NCBI RefSeq assembly: GCF_006542765.1
Contig: NZ_SKCD01000010.1
Coordinates: forward strand, 62,001-126,000
Source: Paenibacillus luteus
GTDB taxonomy: Bacteria > Bacillota > Bacilli > Paenibacillales > Paenibacillaceae
DNA length: 64,000 bases
Direction: 5' to 3'
This document shows positions 1 to 8,393 of the stretch, piece after piece (positions within the stretch are counted from its first letter, which is position 1; the number at the start of each line of letters is the position of its first letter). A program made the position numbers and the translations under genes. The notes under the pieces are model-generated. The model saw nothing but the letters and a program-made list of their open reading frames with translations. It was not told the origin of the DNA and ran no database searches.

Positions 1-1
1 G

Positions 2-274
2 CTAGGCCTTGCTGCTATGCTGCTTGGAGCGGGCAGAGCGACGAAGGATGCCGTGATTGATTATGCGGTTGGCGTCATGCTTCGCAAAAAGGTAGGCGAT
101 GCCGTGGAGGCCGGCGAGACGCTTGCTTTACTTCATGTGCGTGAAGAGAATGCTAATACCGCTGAGGTATTAGAGCGAGTACGCCAATCATACGACATTC
201 AAGATCATAAGCCTGAGCCGCGAGCGCTGTTGCTTTCGGTTATTACGGCAGCAGGCATCGAGCGTTATACTTAA
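2..274 (+). CDS. pdp: Pyrimidine-nucleoside phosphorylase, C-terminal part
   Basis: The frame is open from the left edge of the window, so only about the last 90 codons are present. The residues resemble the C-terminal domain of Pdp/DeoA-type phosphorylases, including a LGAGRATK stretch followed by an AVG...LRKKVGD segment typical of the family. The enzyme cleaves uridine, thymidine or deoxyuridine with phosphate to give base and (deoxy)ribose-1-phosphate in the cytosol. Placement just before dacF fits the B. subtilis order, where nucleoside catabolism genes precede dacF. A clear terminator follows, so it ends its own transcription unit. The N-terminal part with the substrate-binding residues is outside the window. 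Confidence 0.85.
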   Translation, partial: LGLAAMLLGAGRATKDAVIDYAVGVMLRKKVGDAVEAGETLALLHVREENANTAEVLERVRQSYDIQDHKPEPRALLLSVITAAGIERYT

Positions 275-290
275 CTCATTTATCCGAGAG

Positions 291-322
291 AAAACCGTTC
301 CCCTTTAGGGGAACGGTTTTTT
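291..322 (+). terminator. Intrinsic terminator after pdp
   Basis: A perfect stem (AACCGTTCCCC / GGGGAACGGTT, short TTTA loop) is followed by a run of T. It lies 17 bases after the pdp stop codon. Confidence 0.93.
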
Positions 323-410
323 AGTTGTCCAATAAGTCTAGCTGATGGAATAATTTCCAACTTAAGAGTCAACACTAAAAAGAGAAAGATAAGCGAATTG
401 TGCGCGATCG

Positions 411-505
411 GTGTTTGCTATGCAAAACCGTGCCTACGCATACGAAGCAAGTTTTGCTTCGCAAAACCAAGTTTACGCTTACGAAGCAAGTTTTGCTTCG
501 CAAAA
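411..505 (+). repeat. Palindromic repeat array upstream of dacF
   Basis: Two near-identical units begin at 438 and 477 (39-nt period), preceded by a degenerate third unit around 411-437. Each unit has the form GCWTACGAAGCAAGTTTT then GCTTCGCAAAAC. Two overlapping hairpins are possible in each unit: GAAGCAA/TTGCTTC and GTTTTGC/GCAAAAC. They share bases, so they exclude each other. The array ends about 6 bases before the dacF AGGAGG. The same family occurs at 45575-45684 before yphF. Confidence 0.85.
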
Positions 506-524
506 CTTTTAGGAGGAGATCTAG

Positions 525-1727
525 TTGAAAAAACGTTCGATCCAGCTATGTTTACTTATTCTCGCATTTGCGCTTGCGCTGCCTGCGGCAGCCTTTGCGG
601 CTGTGGAGCCTACACCGGCGCCTGGACCAGCTCCTTCCAACCAGGCTCCTACAGCTAATTTGGCGGTATCTGCCCGTTCAGCGATCCTGATGGATGCGGA
701 CAGCGGTACCGTTATTTATGAGAAGAATAGCCATGATAAGCTTCCACCTGCAAGCATTACCAAGATTATGACGCTGCTTCTCATTATGGAAGCGCTCGAT
801 GATGGGAAAATCAAGCTGTCAGACAAAGTCCAGACTAGCGAATATGCAGCTTCCATGGGGGGCTCGCAAATTTTTCTTGAGCCAGGCGAAGAAATGTCAG
901 TAGATGATATGATCAAGGGCATCGCGCTCGCTTCGGGCAATGATGCTTCGGTAGCCATGGCGGAGAAACTAGCCGGCACGGAACAGGAGTTCGTCGCCAT
1001 GATGAATGAGCGTGCAAAGCAGCTAGGCATGAATGATACGCAATTTTCGAATCCAAATGGCTTGCCGGTAGCGAATCATTTCTCTTCGGCGCATGATATT
1101 GCCGTCATGTCGAGGGAACTGCTTAAGCATTCCGAAGTGACTAAATACACAGGGCTTTACCAGGATTATTTGCGTAAAACGTCCGAGAAGCCATTTTGGC
1201 TTGTAAATACGAATAAGCTGGTCAGATTTTATAGCGGTGCCGATGGTTTGAAAACAGGCTTCACCAGTGAAGCGAAATATTGTTTGTCGGCAACTGCGAA
1301 GCGGGACAATATGCGGGTTATAGCCGTTGTCATGGGAGAGCCGGATACGAAGACCAGAAATGCCGAGGTATCGCAAATGTTCGATTATACGTTTGCCCAG
1401 TATATGAACCACTCGATTATTAAAGAGGGAGAAGCGATGGGTACGCTGAAGATCGAAAAGGGCGTAGCACCAGAGCTTCCATTGGTGGCCAAGCATGCGT
1501 ATAGCGTGCTGCTTAAGAAAGGCAGCCAAACGAAAGACATCCGTTATGAGCTGAAGATCAATGGTCCGCTTAAAGCCCCAGTTCAAATCGGCCAGCCGAT
1601 CGGCAAGCTTGTTGTTTACCAGGGGGATCAGGTGTTGAAGGAATTTGATGTAGATGCGCCGTTATCCGTAGAACGTGCAGGCTGGTTTAAATTGCTGAAG
1701 CGCTCCTTCTCCGGTTTGTTCGCGTAG
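525..1727 (+). CDS. dacF: D-alanyl-D-alanine carboxypeptidase DacF (penicillin-binding protein)
   Basis: A serine DD-carboxypeptidase that trims the terminal D-Ala from peptidoglycan stem peptides outside the membrane. It has a signal peptide (residues 1-26), a Pro/Ala-rich linker, and all three active-site motifs: SITK (77-80, nucleophile Ser77), SGN (137-139) and KTG (243-245), followed by the C-terminal all-beta domain of the PBP5 family. Total length, 400 residues, is normal. The TTG start at 525 is chosen because AGGAGG (511-516) sits 8 bases upstream and the signal peptide follows directly. It precedes the spoIIA operon as in B. subtilis, where dacF is transcribed in the forespore. A second family member (dacB) is at 15.6 kb. 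Confidence 0.93.
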   Translation: MKKRSIQLCLLILAFALALPAAAFAAVEPTPAPGPAPSNQAPTANLAVSARSAILMDADSGTVIYEKNSHDKLPPASITKIMTLLLIMEALDDGKIKLSDKVQTSEYAASMGGSQIFLEPGEEMSVDDMIKGIALASGNDASVAMAEKLAGTEQEFVAMMNERAKQLGMNDTQFSNPNGLPVANHFSSAHDIAVMSRELLKHSEVTKYTGLYQDYLRKTSEKPFWLVNTNKLVRFYSGADGLKTGFTSEAKYCLSATAKRDNMRVIAVVMGEPDTKTRNAEVSQMFDYTFAQYMNHSIIKEGEAMGTLKIEKGVAPELPLVAKHAYSVLLKKGSQTKDIRYELKINGPLKAPVQIGQPIGKLVVYQGDQVLKEFDVDAPLSVERAGWFKLLKRSFSGLFA

Positions 1728-1808
1728 CTCACGAAAAAGCTCAATAAGGCTGAATCGACCAGCATATTTTGTCATCTCATAGCGGTATGCTTCTAGTTTT
1801 GTCGGCAT

Positions 1809-1838
1809 GCAGGAATAGGCTGCCTTTTTGGAGAATTG
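1809..1838 (+). promoter_or_regulatory. Sigma-H-type promoter for spoIIA
   Basis: A -35-like GCAGGAATA (1809-1817) and a -10-like GAAT (1833-1836) are separated by the spacing expected for sigma-H promoters (RnAGGAWWW, N12, RnnGAAT). A partial 0A box, TGTCGGC (1800-1806), lies immediately upstream. In B. subtilis the spoIIA operon is read by sigma-H RNA polymerase activated by Spo0A~P, so the match and location agree. Assignment is by consensus only. Confidence 0.6.
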
Positions 1839-1982
1839 CTAGTTCTATCTCGGCAAGTGTAAACGTCTGGAACTGATTGATCGCAGAGCAGTCTACGTTT
1901 CACGGTAAATGTAAGGAAGGGAGAGCGGATTTGCCGCAAGCTTTCTTATATTTGAAAAAACCTAGAGGAGATGAACAGCATA

Positions 1983-2336
1983 ATGAGTCTGCAAGCAGAG
2001 TTGGAGCAATACCGCAATGTGCTGATCGTGAGGCTGCGGGGAGAGCTTGATCACCACACCGCCGATGTCGTCCGATTTAAAATGGAAGAGGCGATCCTTC
2101 GCGGAAGCAGTGAGCATGTCATCCTTAGTTTGAAGGAGTTGCAATTCATGGACAGCTCAGGGCTGGGCGTTATCCTGGGGAGGTACAAGCAGGTGAAAAG
2201 CAAGGGCGGAAAAATGGTCGTTTGCGACGTGAATCCGAATGTTCACCGCTTGTTTGAAATGTCAGGCCTGTTCAAAATATTGACGATTCACGATAACGAA
2301 CGGAACGCAATTTCCAGTTTGGAGGTGGTGTCATGA
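1983..2336 (+). CDS. spoIIAA: Anti-sigma F factor antagonist SpoIIAA
   Basis: A STAS-domain protein of 117 residues that, when unphosphorylated, binds SpoIIAB and frees sigma-F in the forespore. The phosphorylation loop FMDSSGLG is intact; the regulatory serine falls at residue 58, the same number as in B. subtilis when counting from this start. An in-frame ATG at 1971 touches the AGAGGAG ribosome site with no spacing. The ATG at 1983 gives a workable gap of 12 bases and the family N-terminus MSL, so I chose it. The 3' end overlaps spoIIAB by 4 bases. Confidence 0.93.
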   Translation: MSLQAELEQYRNVLIVRLRGELDHHTADVVRFKMEEAILRGSSEHVILSLKELQFMDSSGLGVILGRYKQVKSKGGKMVVCDVNPNVHRLFEMSGLFKILTIHDNERNAISSLEVVS

Positions 2337-2779
2337 ACGGATCGAATGAAATGACGCTTTCCTTCAGCGCCCGCTCGGAAAACGAAGCCTTCGCACGAAT
2401 CGCAGTTGCTGCATTTGTGTCACAGCTTGATCCGACGCTTGAGGAGCTGAATGATTTGAAAACAGCAGTGTCCGAGGCGGTTACGAACGCGATTATTCAT
2501 GGTTATGAAAGCGACGCATCTTGCAAAGTAACCATTGAAGCAAAAATTGAAGGCGATTCGGTATCGATCTCGATATCGGATAACGGGCGGGGCATTGAGG
2601 ATTTGGAGCTGGCGCGGCAGCCGCTTTATACATCGAAGCCTGAGCTCGAGCGTTCGGGCATGGGTTTTACGATCATGGAAAACTTTATGGACCGTTTTGA
2701 GGTTACCAGTATGGTTGATGGCGGGACTCGCGTTGCAATGCTGAAACGAATCGAATCGAAAAAAGCGCTCTACAATTAG
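2333..2779 (+). CDS. spoIIAB: Anti-sigma F factor / serine kinase SpoIIAB
   Basis: A GHKL-fold (histidine-kinase-like) serine kinase of 148 residues that holds sigma-F inactive before septation and phosphorylates SpoIIAA. The N-box region ([13 protein letters not shown], about residues 43-55) and the G1 box (DNGRGIEDL, about 83-91) are both present, followed by a GMGF G2-type segment. Its ATG overlaps the spoIIAA stop, indicating translational coupling; an adequate GGAGG lies inside the spoIIAA end. The order AA-AB-sigF is the classic forespore regulatory cassette. Confidence 0.95.
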   Translation: MNGSNEMTLSFSARSENEAFARIAVAAFVSQLDPTLEELNDLKTAVSEAVTNAIIHGYESDASCKVTIEAKIEGDSVSISISDNGRGIEDLELARQPLYTSKPELERSGMGFTIMENFMDRFEVTSMVDGGTRVAMLKRIESKKALYN

Positions 2780-2798
2780 CGTATAGGGGTTGAACCTC

Positions 2799-3554
2799 AT
2801 GGATGTCAATCTAAAGCAGACGGCCCAGCCATACTTGGATGACGCGGAAGTGAAGCGGCTTATTGCGTTAAGTCAGTCCGGCGATACGCTTGCAAGGGAT
2901 ACACTCGTACAATGCAATATCAGGCTGGTTTGGTCCGTAGTGCAGCGGTTCATCAATCGCGGCTATGAGCCGGAGGATTTATTCCAAATCGGATGCATCG
3001 GGTTGCTGAAATCGGTGGACAAGTTCGACTTGTCCTATGATGTGAAGTTTTCTACGTATGCCGTTCCGATGATCATTGGTGAGATTCAACGGTTTTTACG
3101 CGATGACGGTACGTTGAAAGTAAGCAGATCCCTCAAGGAAACCGCCAATAAGGTGCGTAAAATGAAGGATGAGCTCTCCAAAACGTTAGGCCGCCTGCCT
3201 ACAATCAGTGAGGTTGCGGAGCGGCTTGGCATTACGCCAGAGGATGTCGTATTCGCTCAGGAAGCCAATAAGCCTCCTACGTCGATACACGAAACGGTGT
3301 TTGAAAACGACGGCGACCCAATCACGCTCATGGATCAAATAGCTGACGAATCCCAGGATCGCTGGTTTGACAAGCTGGCGCTTGTCGAAGCCATCGAAGG
3401 CTTGAACGAGCGGGAGCGTCTCATTGTATACTTGCGGTATTACCGTGATAAAACGCAATCCGAAGTAGCGAGCAGGCTTGGCATATCACAAGTGCAGGTA
3501 TCGCGGCTTGAGAAGAAAATATTGCAATCGATAAGAGACCAAATCGCCCTTTGA
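2799..3554 (+). CDS. sigF: RNA polymerase sigma-F (forespore sigma factor)
   Basis: A sigma-70-family factor of 251 residues that starts forespore-specific transcription after asymmetric division. Region 2 is clear (LVWSVVQRF, EDLFQIGCIGLLKSVDKFD, then FSTYAVPMIIGEIQRF), followed by region 3 and a region 4 helix-turn-helix ending SEVASRLGISQVQVSRLEK. Identity with B. subtilis SigF is high along the whole length. The ATG at 2799 matches the usual MDV start and is about 10 bases from AGGGG; an upstream TTG at 2790 sits too close to it. The stop codon lies in the loop of the terminator hairpin. Confidence 0.95.
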   Translation: MDVNLKQTAQPYLDDAEVKRLIALSQSGDTLARDTLVQCNIRLVWSVVQRFINRGYEPEDLFQIGCIGLLKSVDKFDLSYDVKFSTYAVPMIIGEIQRFLRDDGTLKVSRSLKETANKVRKMKDELSKTLGRLPTISEVAERLGITPEDVVFAQEANKPPTSIHETVFENDGDPITLMDQIADESQDRWFDKLALVEAIEGLNERERLIVYLRYYRDKTQSEVASRLGISQVQVSRLEKKILQSIRDQIAL

Positions 3555-3570
3555 GGCGATTTGGTTTTTT
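3539..3570 (+). terminator. Terminator of the spoIIA operon
   Basis: CCAAATCGCC (3539-3548) pairs perfectly with GGCGATTTGG (3555-3564), then six T. The six-base loop contains the sigF stop codon TGA, so the hairpin begins inside the coding sequence. Confidence 0.92.
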
Positions 3571-3595
3571 CTATTTATTACCTCAAATTGCATGA

Positions 3596-3623
3596 GTATC
3601 CGAATCCTCCTTTTCTCATACTA
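3596..3623 (+). promoter_or_regulatory. Sigma-G (or sigma-F)-type promoter for spoVA
   Basis: GTATC (3596-3600), a 16-base gap and CATACTA (3617-3623) fit the forespore sigma consensus (gHATR / CATnhTA). It is 45 bases before spoVAA. In B. subtilis the spoVA operon is sigma-G dependent. The call is by consensus and position only. Confidence 0.55.
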
Positions 3624-3668
3624 AAAGGGAAACATACACCAAAGCATAAGCAGAAGGGAAGCTGACAG

Positions 3669-4319
3669 ATGGCTACATCCAAGCAATCGGTCCTCTATCT
3701 GCGTTTAAAAAAACGAATCTACATGAAACCGAACCAAGTCGTAACTCTGGGACAAGCCGCAAGGCTGCTCGCGAAGGACGATGAGATTGAACAGCGATTG
3801 AAGGGGCTTATTCTCTATAAGCATAAGAAAGCGGACGGCAACCGCGTCGTCATCGACCTACTGCAAATCGTCAAGACGATAAGAGAGCAGGAGGGCAGTC
3901 TCACCATTGAGGCCTACGGAGACCCGCAGGTGCTGGTAATGGTAGCGGAGAAGCCTGTTAAACCCCGTATACCTGTGCTTATTTTTGCGTGGCTCTTGTT
4001 GTTTTTTGGAGCGGGCTTAGCCATTATGAATTTCCACACTGATGTCAGTATGAAGGAGGTCCATATTCGAATCGTTGAGCTCATTACGGGCAAGCGGACG
4101 GAGCATCCTTTATGGTTTCAAATCCCTTATTCGCTTGGCATTGGGCTAGGCATGGTGCTGTTTTTTAACCATTTGTTCCGAAAAAGGTTCAATGAAGAGC
4201 CGAATCCGCTTGAGGTGGAGCTGTATATGTACCAAGAGAATGTAAACGCCTATGTCATAGCCGACGAAATGCGCAAAAAGGCGGATTATGATCAAACGAA
4301 GGGAAACTCCGATGATTAG
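3669..4319 (+). CDS. spoVAA: Stage V sporulation protein AA
   Basis: A 216-residue membrane protein of the spoVA group, which in Bacillus mediates dipicolinic acid uptake into the spore and its release in germination. There is a cytoplasmic N-terminal half (1-100) with an LRLKKR segment and two hydrophobic helices, roughly residues 103-120 and 150-168, ending in a polar tail. The stop overlaps the spoVAB start region by 8 bases. It is first in a short spoVA operon preceded by a forespore-type promoter. Recognised by family resemblance and by position between sigF and lysA. Confidence 0.85.
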   Translation: MATSKQSVLYLRLKKRIYMKPNQVVTLGQAARLLAKDDEIEQRLKGLILYKHKKADGNRVVIDLLQIVKTIREQEGSLTIEAYGDPQVLVMVAEKPVKPRIPVLIFAWLLLFFGAGLAIMNFHTDVSMKEVHIRIVELITGKRTEHPLWFQIPYSLGIGLGMVLFFNHLFRKRFNEEPNPLEVELYMYQENVNAYVIADEMRKKADYDQTKGNSDD

Positions 4320-4740
4320 CGCGATATCCAACGTATTTGTCGCTTTGCTGGGACTTGCAGGCGGGCTTGCGGTAGGGAGCGGACTGGTAGCGCTGTTGAT
4401 CGTATTGGATTTAATCCCGCGCCTTGCCCAAGTCGCGAGCGCCTATCGCATGTCGGTGTGGTTCGAAACGGCCGTGATTTCAGGGTCACTCTATTGGACG
4501 TTTGCAGACTTTATGAACTGGAAGCTTTCTTTGCCCTCCGGAGTTTTTTTGAGTGCCGCGGGATTGATTGACGGCATGTTCGTCGGCATGCTGGCCGCTG
4601 CCTTGACCGAGGTGATGAACGTCCTTCCGATATTGGCCAAAAGAATGAATTTATCTGCCTACATGGTCGGGCTTGTGATGGCGATGGTTCTTGGAAAAAC
4701 ATTGGGATCATTATTTGATTGGCTCGTTTTTCAATGGTAA
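4312..4740 (+). CDS. spoVAB: Stage V sporulation protein AB
   Basis: A 142-residue integral membrane protein with four or so hydrophobic helices rich in Gly/Ala (for example VALLGLAGGLAVGSGL at the N-terminus). The length equals the B. subtilis protein (about 141). The ATG at 4312 is preferred over an upstream ATG at 4288 because AAGGGA lies 8 bases before it and the family begins at the first helix. The gene overlaps the end of spoVAA. Its exact role in the SpoVA system is unknown in any species. Confidence 0.85.
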   Translation: MISAISNVFVALLGLAGGLAVGSGLVALLIVLDLIPRLAQVASAYRMSVWFETAVISGSLYWTFADFMNWKLSLPSGVFLSAAGLIDGMFVGMLAAALTEVMNVLPILAKRMNLSAYMVGLVMAMVLGKTLGSLFDWLVFQW

Positions 4741-4765
4741 CTGAATAAAAGTGGGGTGAGCACGG

Positions 4766-6412
4766 ATGAAGGATGAACAAACGGAGCATGAACACGATAG
4801 CAGGGAGAATGGCGCTCCTCCTATTGCTGGAATTTCAGAGGATCAGCAGCGAGAGGAATCCGGCCAAAGCTCGGATAATGGGTTCTTTGCCGGTTCCCAG
4901 AAGAAGCCACAAATTGGGAGTTCCAGCTCGGAGAAAGCAGGAAAGAAAGAAAAAACGCCTATACCTGACGAGCTGGATGCCGTTCTCGCAAGGCTGGAGA
5001 ATGAAATAGGTTATAAAACAAGCTTTGACGTCGTTGTCAGGGAAATGACCTTTGGCGAGCGTCGTACGGCGATGCTTTGCATGAACGGTCTCGTTAAGGA
5101 CACTCTTTTGACCGATGTATTAATGCGTTTGACGTATCTGGAGCCCCAGGATCTGTCTGTGCACGCCTTTCATTCATTCCTTGATTTATATGTGCCTGCT
5201 GCACAAGTAACCAAGGAAGAGGATTGGAACAGCATGCTGACGGGTGTGCTCTCTGGTGGGACGGCGTTGTTCATCGATGGTGAATCGAGCGTTGTCATGA
5301 TCGATGCCAAGGCTTTCCCTGCAAGGGGGCCGGAGGAGCCCTCACTTGAGAAGGTCGTACGCGGCAGCAGAGACGGCTTCGTGGAGACACTGATGGTAAA
5401 CGTATCTCTTGTTCGGAGACGGCTGCGTGACCCTCAACTGCGCTATGAGATCGTGCGCGTAGGTGAGCGGACACAGACGGATATCTGCATCGCTTACATT
5501 GACGATATCGTGGACAAAGAGCTTCTGAAGTCGATTAAGGACAAAATTTCAATGGTCAAAATCGATGGCTTGCCGCTTGCTGACAAGCAGTTGGAGGAGG
5601 CAACCGTCAAACGGGGCTGGAATCCGTTCCCACTCGTACGCTATTCAGAGCGGCCGGACACGGTCGCAGCACATTTGCTTGAAGGATATGTAGCCGTTTT
5701 CGTTGATACATCGCCGAGCGTCATGACATTGCCGACCACCTATGCGGATTTAATGCAGCATGCCGAGGAGAACCGCCAAACGCCGTTTATCGGAACCTAT
5801 TTGCGGTGGGTGAGATTTATCGGAATTTTTGCTTCGTTGTTCCTGCTTCCGCTTTGGCTGCTTTTTGTTATGCATCCGGAGCTTAAGCCGCCTGCGTTAG
5901 AGTTTTTGGGACCTAACAAGACAGCTAAGCTGCCGCTCGTTGTTCAGTTTCTTCTCGCGGAAATCGGAGTGGATCTGCTGCGAATGGCTTCGGTGCATAC
6001 GCCAACCTCTCTTGCAACGGCAATGTCTTTGGTAGCGGCGATTTTAATAGGCGATATAGCCGTGCAAACCGGTATTTTTGTGAACGAGGTTATTTTGTAC
6101 ATGGCGGTTGCGGCCATCGGTATGTTTGCGACACCTAGCTATGAGCTTGGACTGGCGAACCGCATTGTGCGGCTTGTCCTGATCATTGCGGTGGCCGCCT
6201 TCAGCGTTCCTGGCTTTGTCATTGCGACAACAGCAATTATGCTCTTGCTTGTCATGGAGCGTTCGTTCAACCGTCCCTATATGTGGCCGCTCATTCCTTT
6301 TGACCTCAGGGCGCTGTGGAACATTATCATTCGTCAGCCGGTGCTGTATAACCGAACAAGGCCTAACAACCTAAGAGCTCAACAGCGGGATAAGATGCCG
6401 GAGACGGAGTAG
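4766..6412 (+). CDS. spoVAF: SpoVAF, GerA-A-type spore membrane protein
   Basis: A 548-residue member of the spore germinant-receptor A-subunit family (GerAA/SpoVAF). The first 65 residues are polar and low in complexity. A soluble domain follows (with TFGERRTAMLCMNGLVKD and a PFPLVRYSERPDT segment), then a C-terminal membrane domain with about five helices from residue 350 on. In B. subtilis SpoVAF is the last gene of a seven-gene spoVA operon and contributes to germination efficiency. Here it directly follows spoVAB; AC, AD and AE are not in between. GTGGGGTGAG upstream supports the ATG at 4766. Confidence 0.88.
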   Translation: MKDEQTEHEHDSRENGAPPIAGISEDQQREESGQSSDNGFFAGSQKKPQIGSSSSEKAGKKEKTPIPDELDAVLARLENEIGYKTSFDVVVREMTFGERRTAMLCMNGLVKDTLLTDVLMRLTYLEPQDLSVHAFHSFLDLYVPAAQVTKEEDWNSMLTGVLSGGTALFIDGESSVVMIDAKAFPARGPEEPSLEKVVRGSRDGFVETLMVNVSLVRRRLRDPQLRYEIVRVGERTQTDICIAYIDDIVDKELLKSIKDKISMVKIDGLPLADKQLEEATVKRGWNPFPLVRYSERPDTVAAHLLEGYVAVFVDTSPSVMTLPTTYADLMQHAEENRQTPFIGTYLRWVRFIGIFASLFLLPLWLLFVMHPELKPPALEFLGPNKTAKLPLVVQFLLAEIGVDLLRMASVHTPTSLATAMSLVAAILIGDIAVQTGIFVNEVILYMAVAAIGMFATPSYELGLANRIVRLVLIIAVAAFSVPGFVIATTAIMLLLVMERSFNRPYMWPLIPFDLRALWNIIIRQPVLYNRTRPNNLRAQQRDKMPETE

Positions 6413-6543
6413 ATTCATAAAATGCAAATCAAATGTGGATTTATCCATTTCGCATGGCGGGTAGATTGCGTTATACTTGTGCTATTGATGCAAATTCTAT
6501 CCGTTCTATCTGCCAGCAGATAGAAGAAAGCTGAGGGGAAATT

Positions 6544-7875
6544 ATGTACCTGCATGGAACTAGTAAAATTAACACTAAAGGACATTTGGAGATTGGCGGC
6601 TGTGATGTAGCTGATTTGGCTGCACAGTTTGGTACGCCACTTTATATTGTGGACGAGGCACTCGTTCGTCAACGCGCTAGCGAGTACGTCGAGGCGTTCA
6701 AAGCATCTGGACTTCGCTTTCAAGTGGCTTACGCCAGCAAAGCGTTCAGCGTAATGGCGATGTGCGCGATTGCCGAGCAAGAGGGACTTTCGCTTGATGT
6801 CGTATCTGATGGCGAGCTGTACACAGCTATGCAAGCGGGCTTCCCTGCGGAGCGCATTCACTTCCACGGCAATAACAAAACACCGGAAGAAATCAACATG
6901 GCACTTGATGCAGGCATTGGCTGTTTCGTAGTCGACAACTTCATGGAGCTCCAACTTCTTAATGCGCTTGCAGGCGATAAAGGGAAAAAAGTGAATATCT
7001 TGCTTCGCATTACACCAGGTGTAGAAGCTCATACCCATGATTACATCTCCACGGGTCAACAGGATTCCAAGTTTGGCTTTGACCTTGGCAATGGTGCAGC
7101 GAAGCAAGCGATTCAAGAAGCATTGTCCTTGACTAACCTTGTTATTTTGGGTGTGCATTCCCATATCGGTTCGCAAATCTTCGAGGTTGAAGGTTTCCGT
7201 ATGGCTGTGGACAAGGTTGCAGATTTTGCCGTGCAAATTCGCAACGAGCTGGATTTAACGTTCAAAGTTATCAACCTAGGCGGTGGATTTGGCATTCGTT
7301 ATGTTGAGGGAGACACGCCTTTGCCAATCAGCGAATATGTTGCAGCGATTACAGGCGCAATTATTGCGAATTTCAACAATGCGGAATTCCCGCTGCCTGA
7401 AATTTGGGTAGAACCGGGCCGCAGCATGGTCGGCGATGCAGGAACGACATTGTACACAGTCGGTACTAGCAAAAATATCCCAGGTGTTCGTAAATACATT
7501 GCGGTTGACGGCGGTATGACGGACAACCCTCGCCCAGCGCTTTACCAATCCAAATACGAAGCTGTACTTGCCAACCGCGCCAATGAGCCCGCTCAAGAAA
7601 CGGTTTCAATCGCAGGCAAATGCTGCGAGAGCGGCGACATGCTGATTTGGGATTTGGAACTGCCTAAAGCTGAAAATGGTGACCTGCTTGCTGTTTTCTG
7701 CACAGGTGCTTATAATTATGCCATGGCGAGCAACTATAACCGTATTCGTCGCCCAGCTGTTGTTTTCGTTAAGGATGGCCAGGCAGACCTTGCGGTTAAG
7801 CGGGAATCGCTTGAAAATATTGTATGTAATGATGTCATTCCGGCAAGACTTCAAAAATCACCGCTTGCGAAATAA
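6544..7875 (+). CDS. lysA: Diaminopimelate decarboxylase
   Basis: A PLP-dependent decarboxylase converting meso-diaminopimelate to L-lysine, the last step of lysine synthesis. The 443-residue protein has the alanine-racemase-like barrel with the PLP lysine in VAYASKAF (Lys66), HIGSQI (about 205-210), the phosphate-binding GGGFG (about 243-247), EPGRS, and the second-domain CCESGD motif with the catalytic cysteine. RBS GAGGGGA lies 6 bases before the ATG. Location after spoVAF and before ppiB is the same as in B. subtilis. Codon use is slightly more biased than in neighbouring genes, consistent with good expression. Confidence 0.96.
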   Translation: MYLHGTSKINTKGHLEIGGCDVADLAAQFGTPLYIVDEALVRQRASEYVEAFKASGLRFQVAYASKAFSVMAMCAIAEQEGLSLDVVSDGELYTAMQAGFPAERIHFHGNNKTPEEINMALDAGIGCFVVDNFMELQLLNALAGDKGKKVNILLRITPGVEAHTHDYISTGQQDSKFGFDLGNGAAKQAIQEALSLTNLVILGVHSHIGSQIFEVEGFRMAVDKVADFAVQIRNELDLTFKVINLGGGFGIRYVEGDTPLPISEYVAAITGAIIANFNNAEFPLPEIWVEPGRSMVGDAGTTLYTVGTSKNIPGVRKYIAVDGGMTDNPRPALYQSKYEAVLANRANEPAQETVSIAGKCCESGDMLIWDLELPKAENGDLLAVFCTGAYNYAMASNYNRIRRPAVVFVKDGQADLAVKRESLENIVCNDVIPARLQKSPLAK

Positions 7876-7928
7876 GGGCGAAATTGGTAACGTAGTCTTA
7901 TCTGGATAAAAGAAAGGTAGATGCAGCA

Positions 7929-8360
7929 ATGGCAAAACAAGCAAAAATCACACTAGCAAACGGCGGAGAAGTTCTAATTGACCTATTTGATCAAGATGCT
8001 CCCAACACAGTAGCAAACTTCGAGAAGCTTGCTACCGACGGTTTCTATAACGGCCTCACGTTCCACCGTGTTATTCCAGGCTTCGTCGCTCAAGGCGGAT
8101 GTCCTAACGGTTCAGGTACTGGTGGCCCTGGTTACCAAATCGATTGTGAAATCAACCCGAACAAGCATGAGCGCGGTACGCTTGCGATGGCACATGCAGG
8201 TCGCAACACAGGCGGAAGCCAATTCTATATCGGTTATGCTCCACAGCCACATTTGGATGGCGGACATACGGTTTTTGGCAAAGTTTCGAAGGGCATGGAG
8301 TTTGTTGACGCATTAAAAGGCGGAGACAAAATGGAAAAGGTTGAAGTTGAAAGCATTTAA
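7929..8360 (+). CDS. ppiB: Peptidyl-prolyl cis-trans isomerase (cyclophilin)
   Basis: A 143-residue single-domain cyclophilin with no signal peptide, so cytosolic. Family motifs are present: [13 protein letters not shown] (active-site Arg), GSQFYIG and [12 protein letters not shown]. It speeds proline isomerisation during folding. It stands between lysA and the riboflavin operon as in B. subtilis. The 3' end carries the -35 and part of the spacer of the predicted rib promoter, so the two units abut without a terminator between them. Confidence 0.95.
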   Translation: MAKQAKITLANGGEVLIDLFDQDAPNTVANFEKLATDGFYNGLTFHRVIPGFVAQGGCPNGSGTGGPGYQIDCEINPNKHERGTLAMAHAGRNTGGSQFYIGYAPQPHLDGGHTVFGKVSKGMEFVDALKGGDKMEKVEVESI

Positions 8361-8369
8361 TGATAAGAT
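8341..8369 (+). promoter_or_regulatory. Sigma-A promoter of the rib operon
   Basis: TTGAAG (8341-8346), a 17-base spacer and TAAGAT (8364-8369). It overlaps the last codons of ppiB and would start RNA about 18 bases before the FMN aptamer. Confidence 0.6.
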
Positions 8370-8393
8370 ATCAACTATAAATATGTAAGTGCA

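Noticed and set aside
398..658. 86-codon open frame upstream of and into dacF
   Set aside because: It is built from the tandem repeat (repeating Ser-Lys-Phe-Cys-Phe-Ala-Lys) and continues out of frame into dacF.
1023..1586. 187-codon antisense frame in dacF
   Set aside because: Shadow of a real gene with intact catalytic motifs; similar long antisense frames within trpE, spoVAA-AF, lysA and others were dismissed for the same reason.
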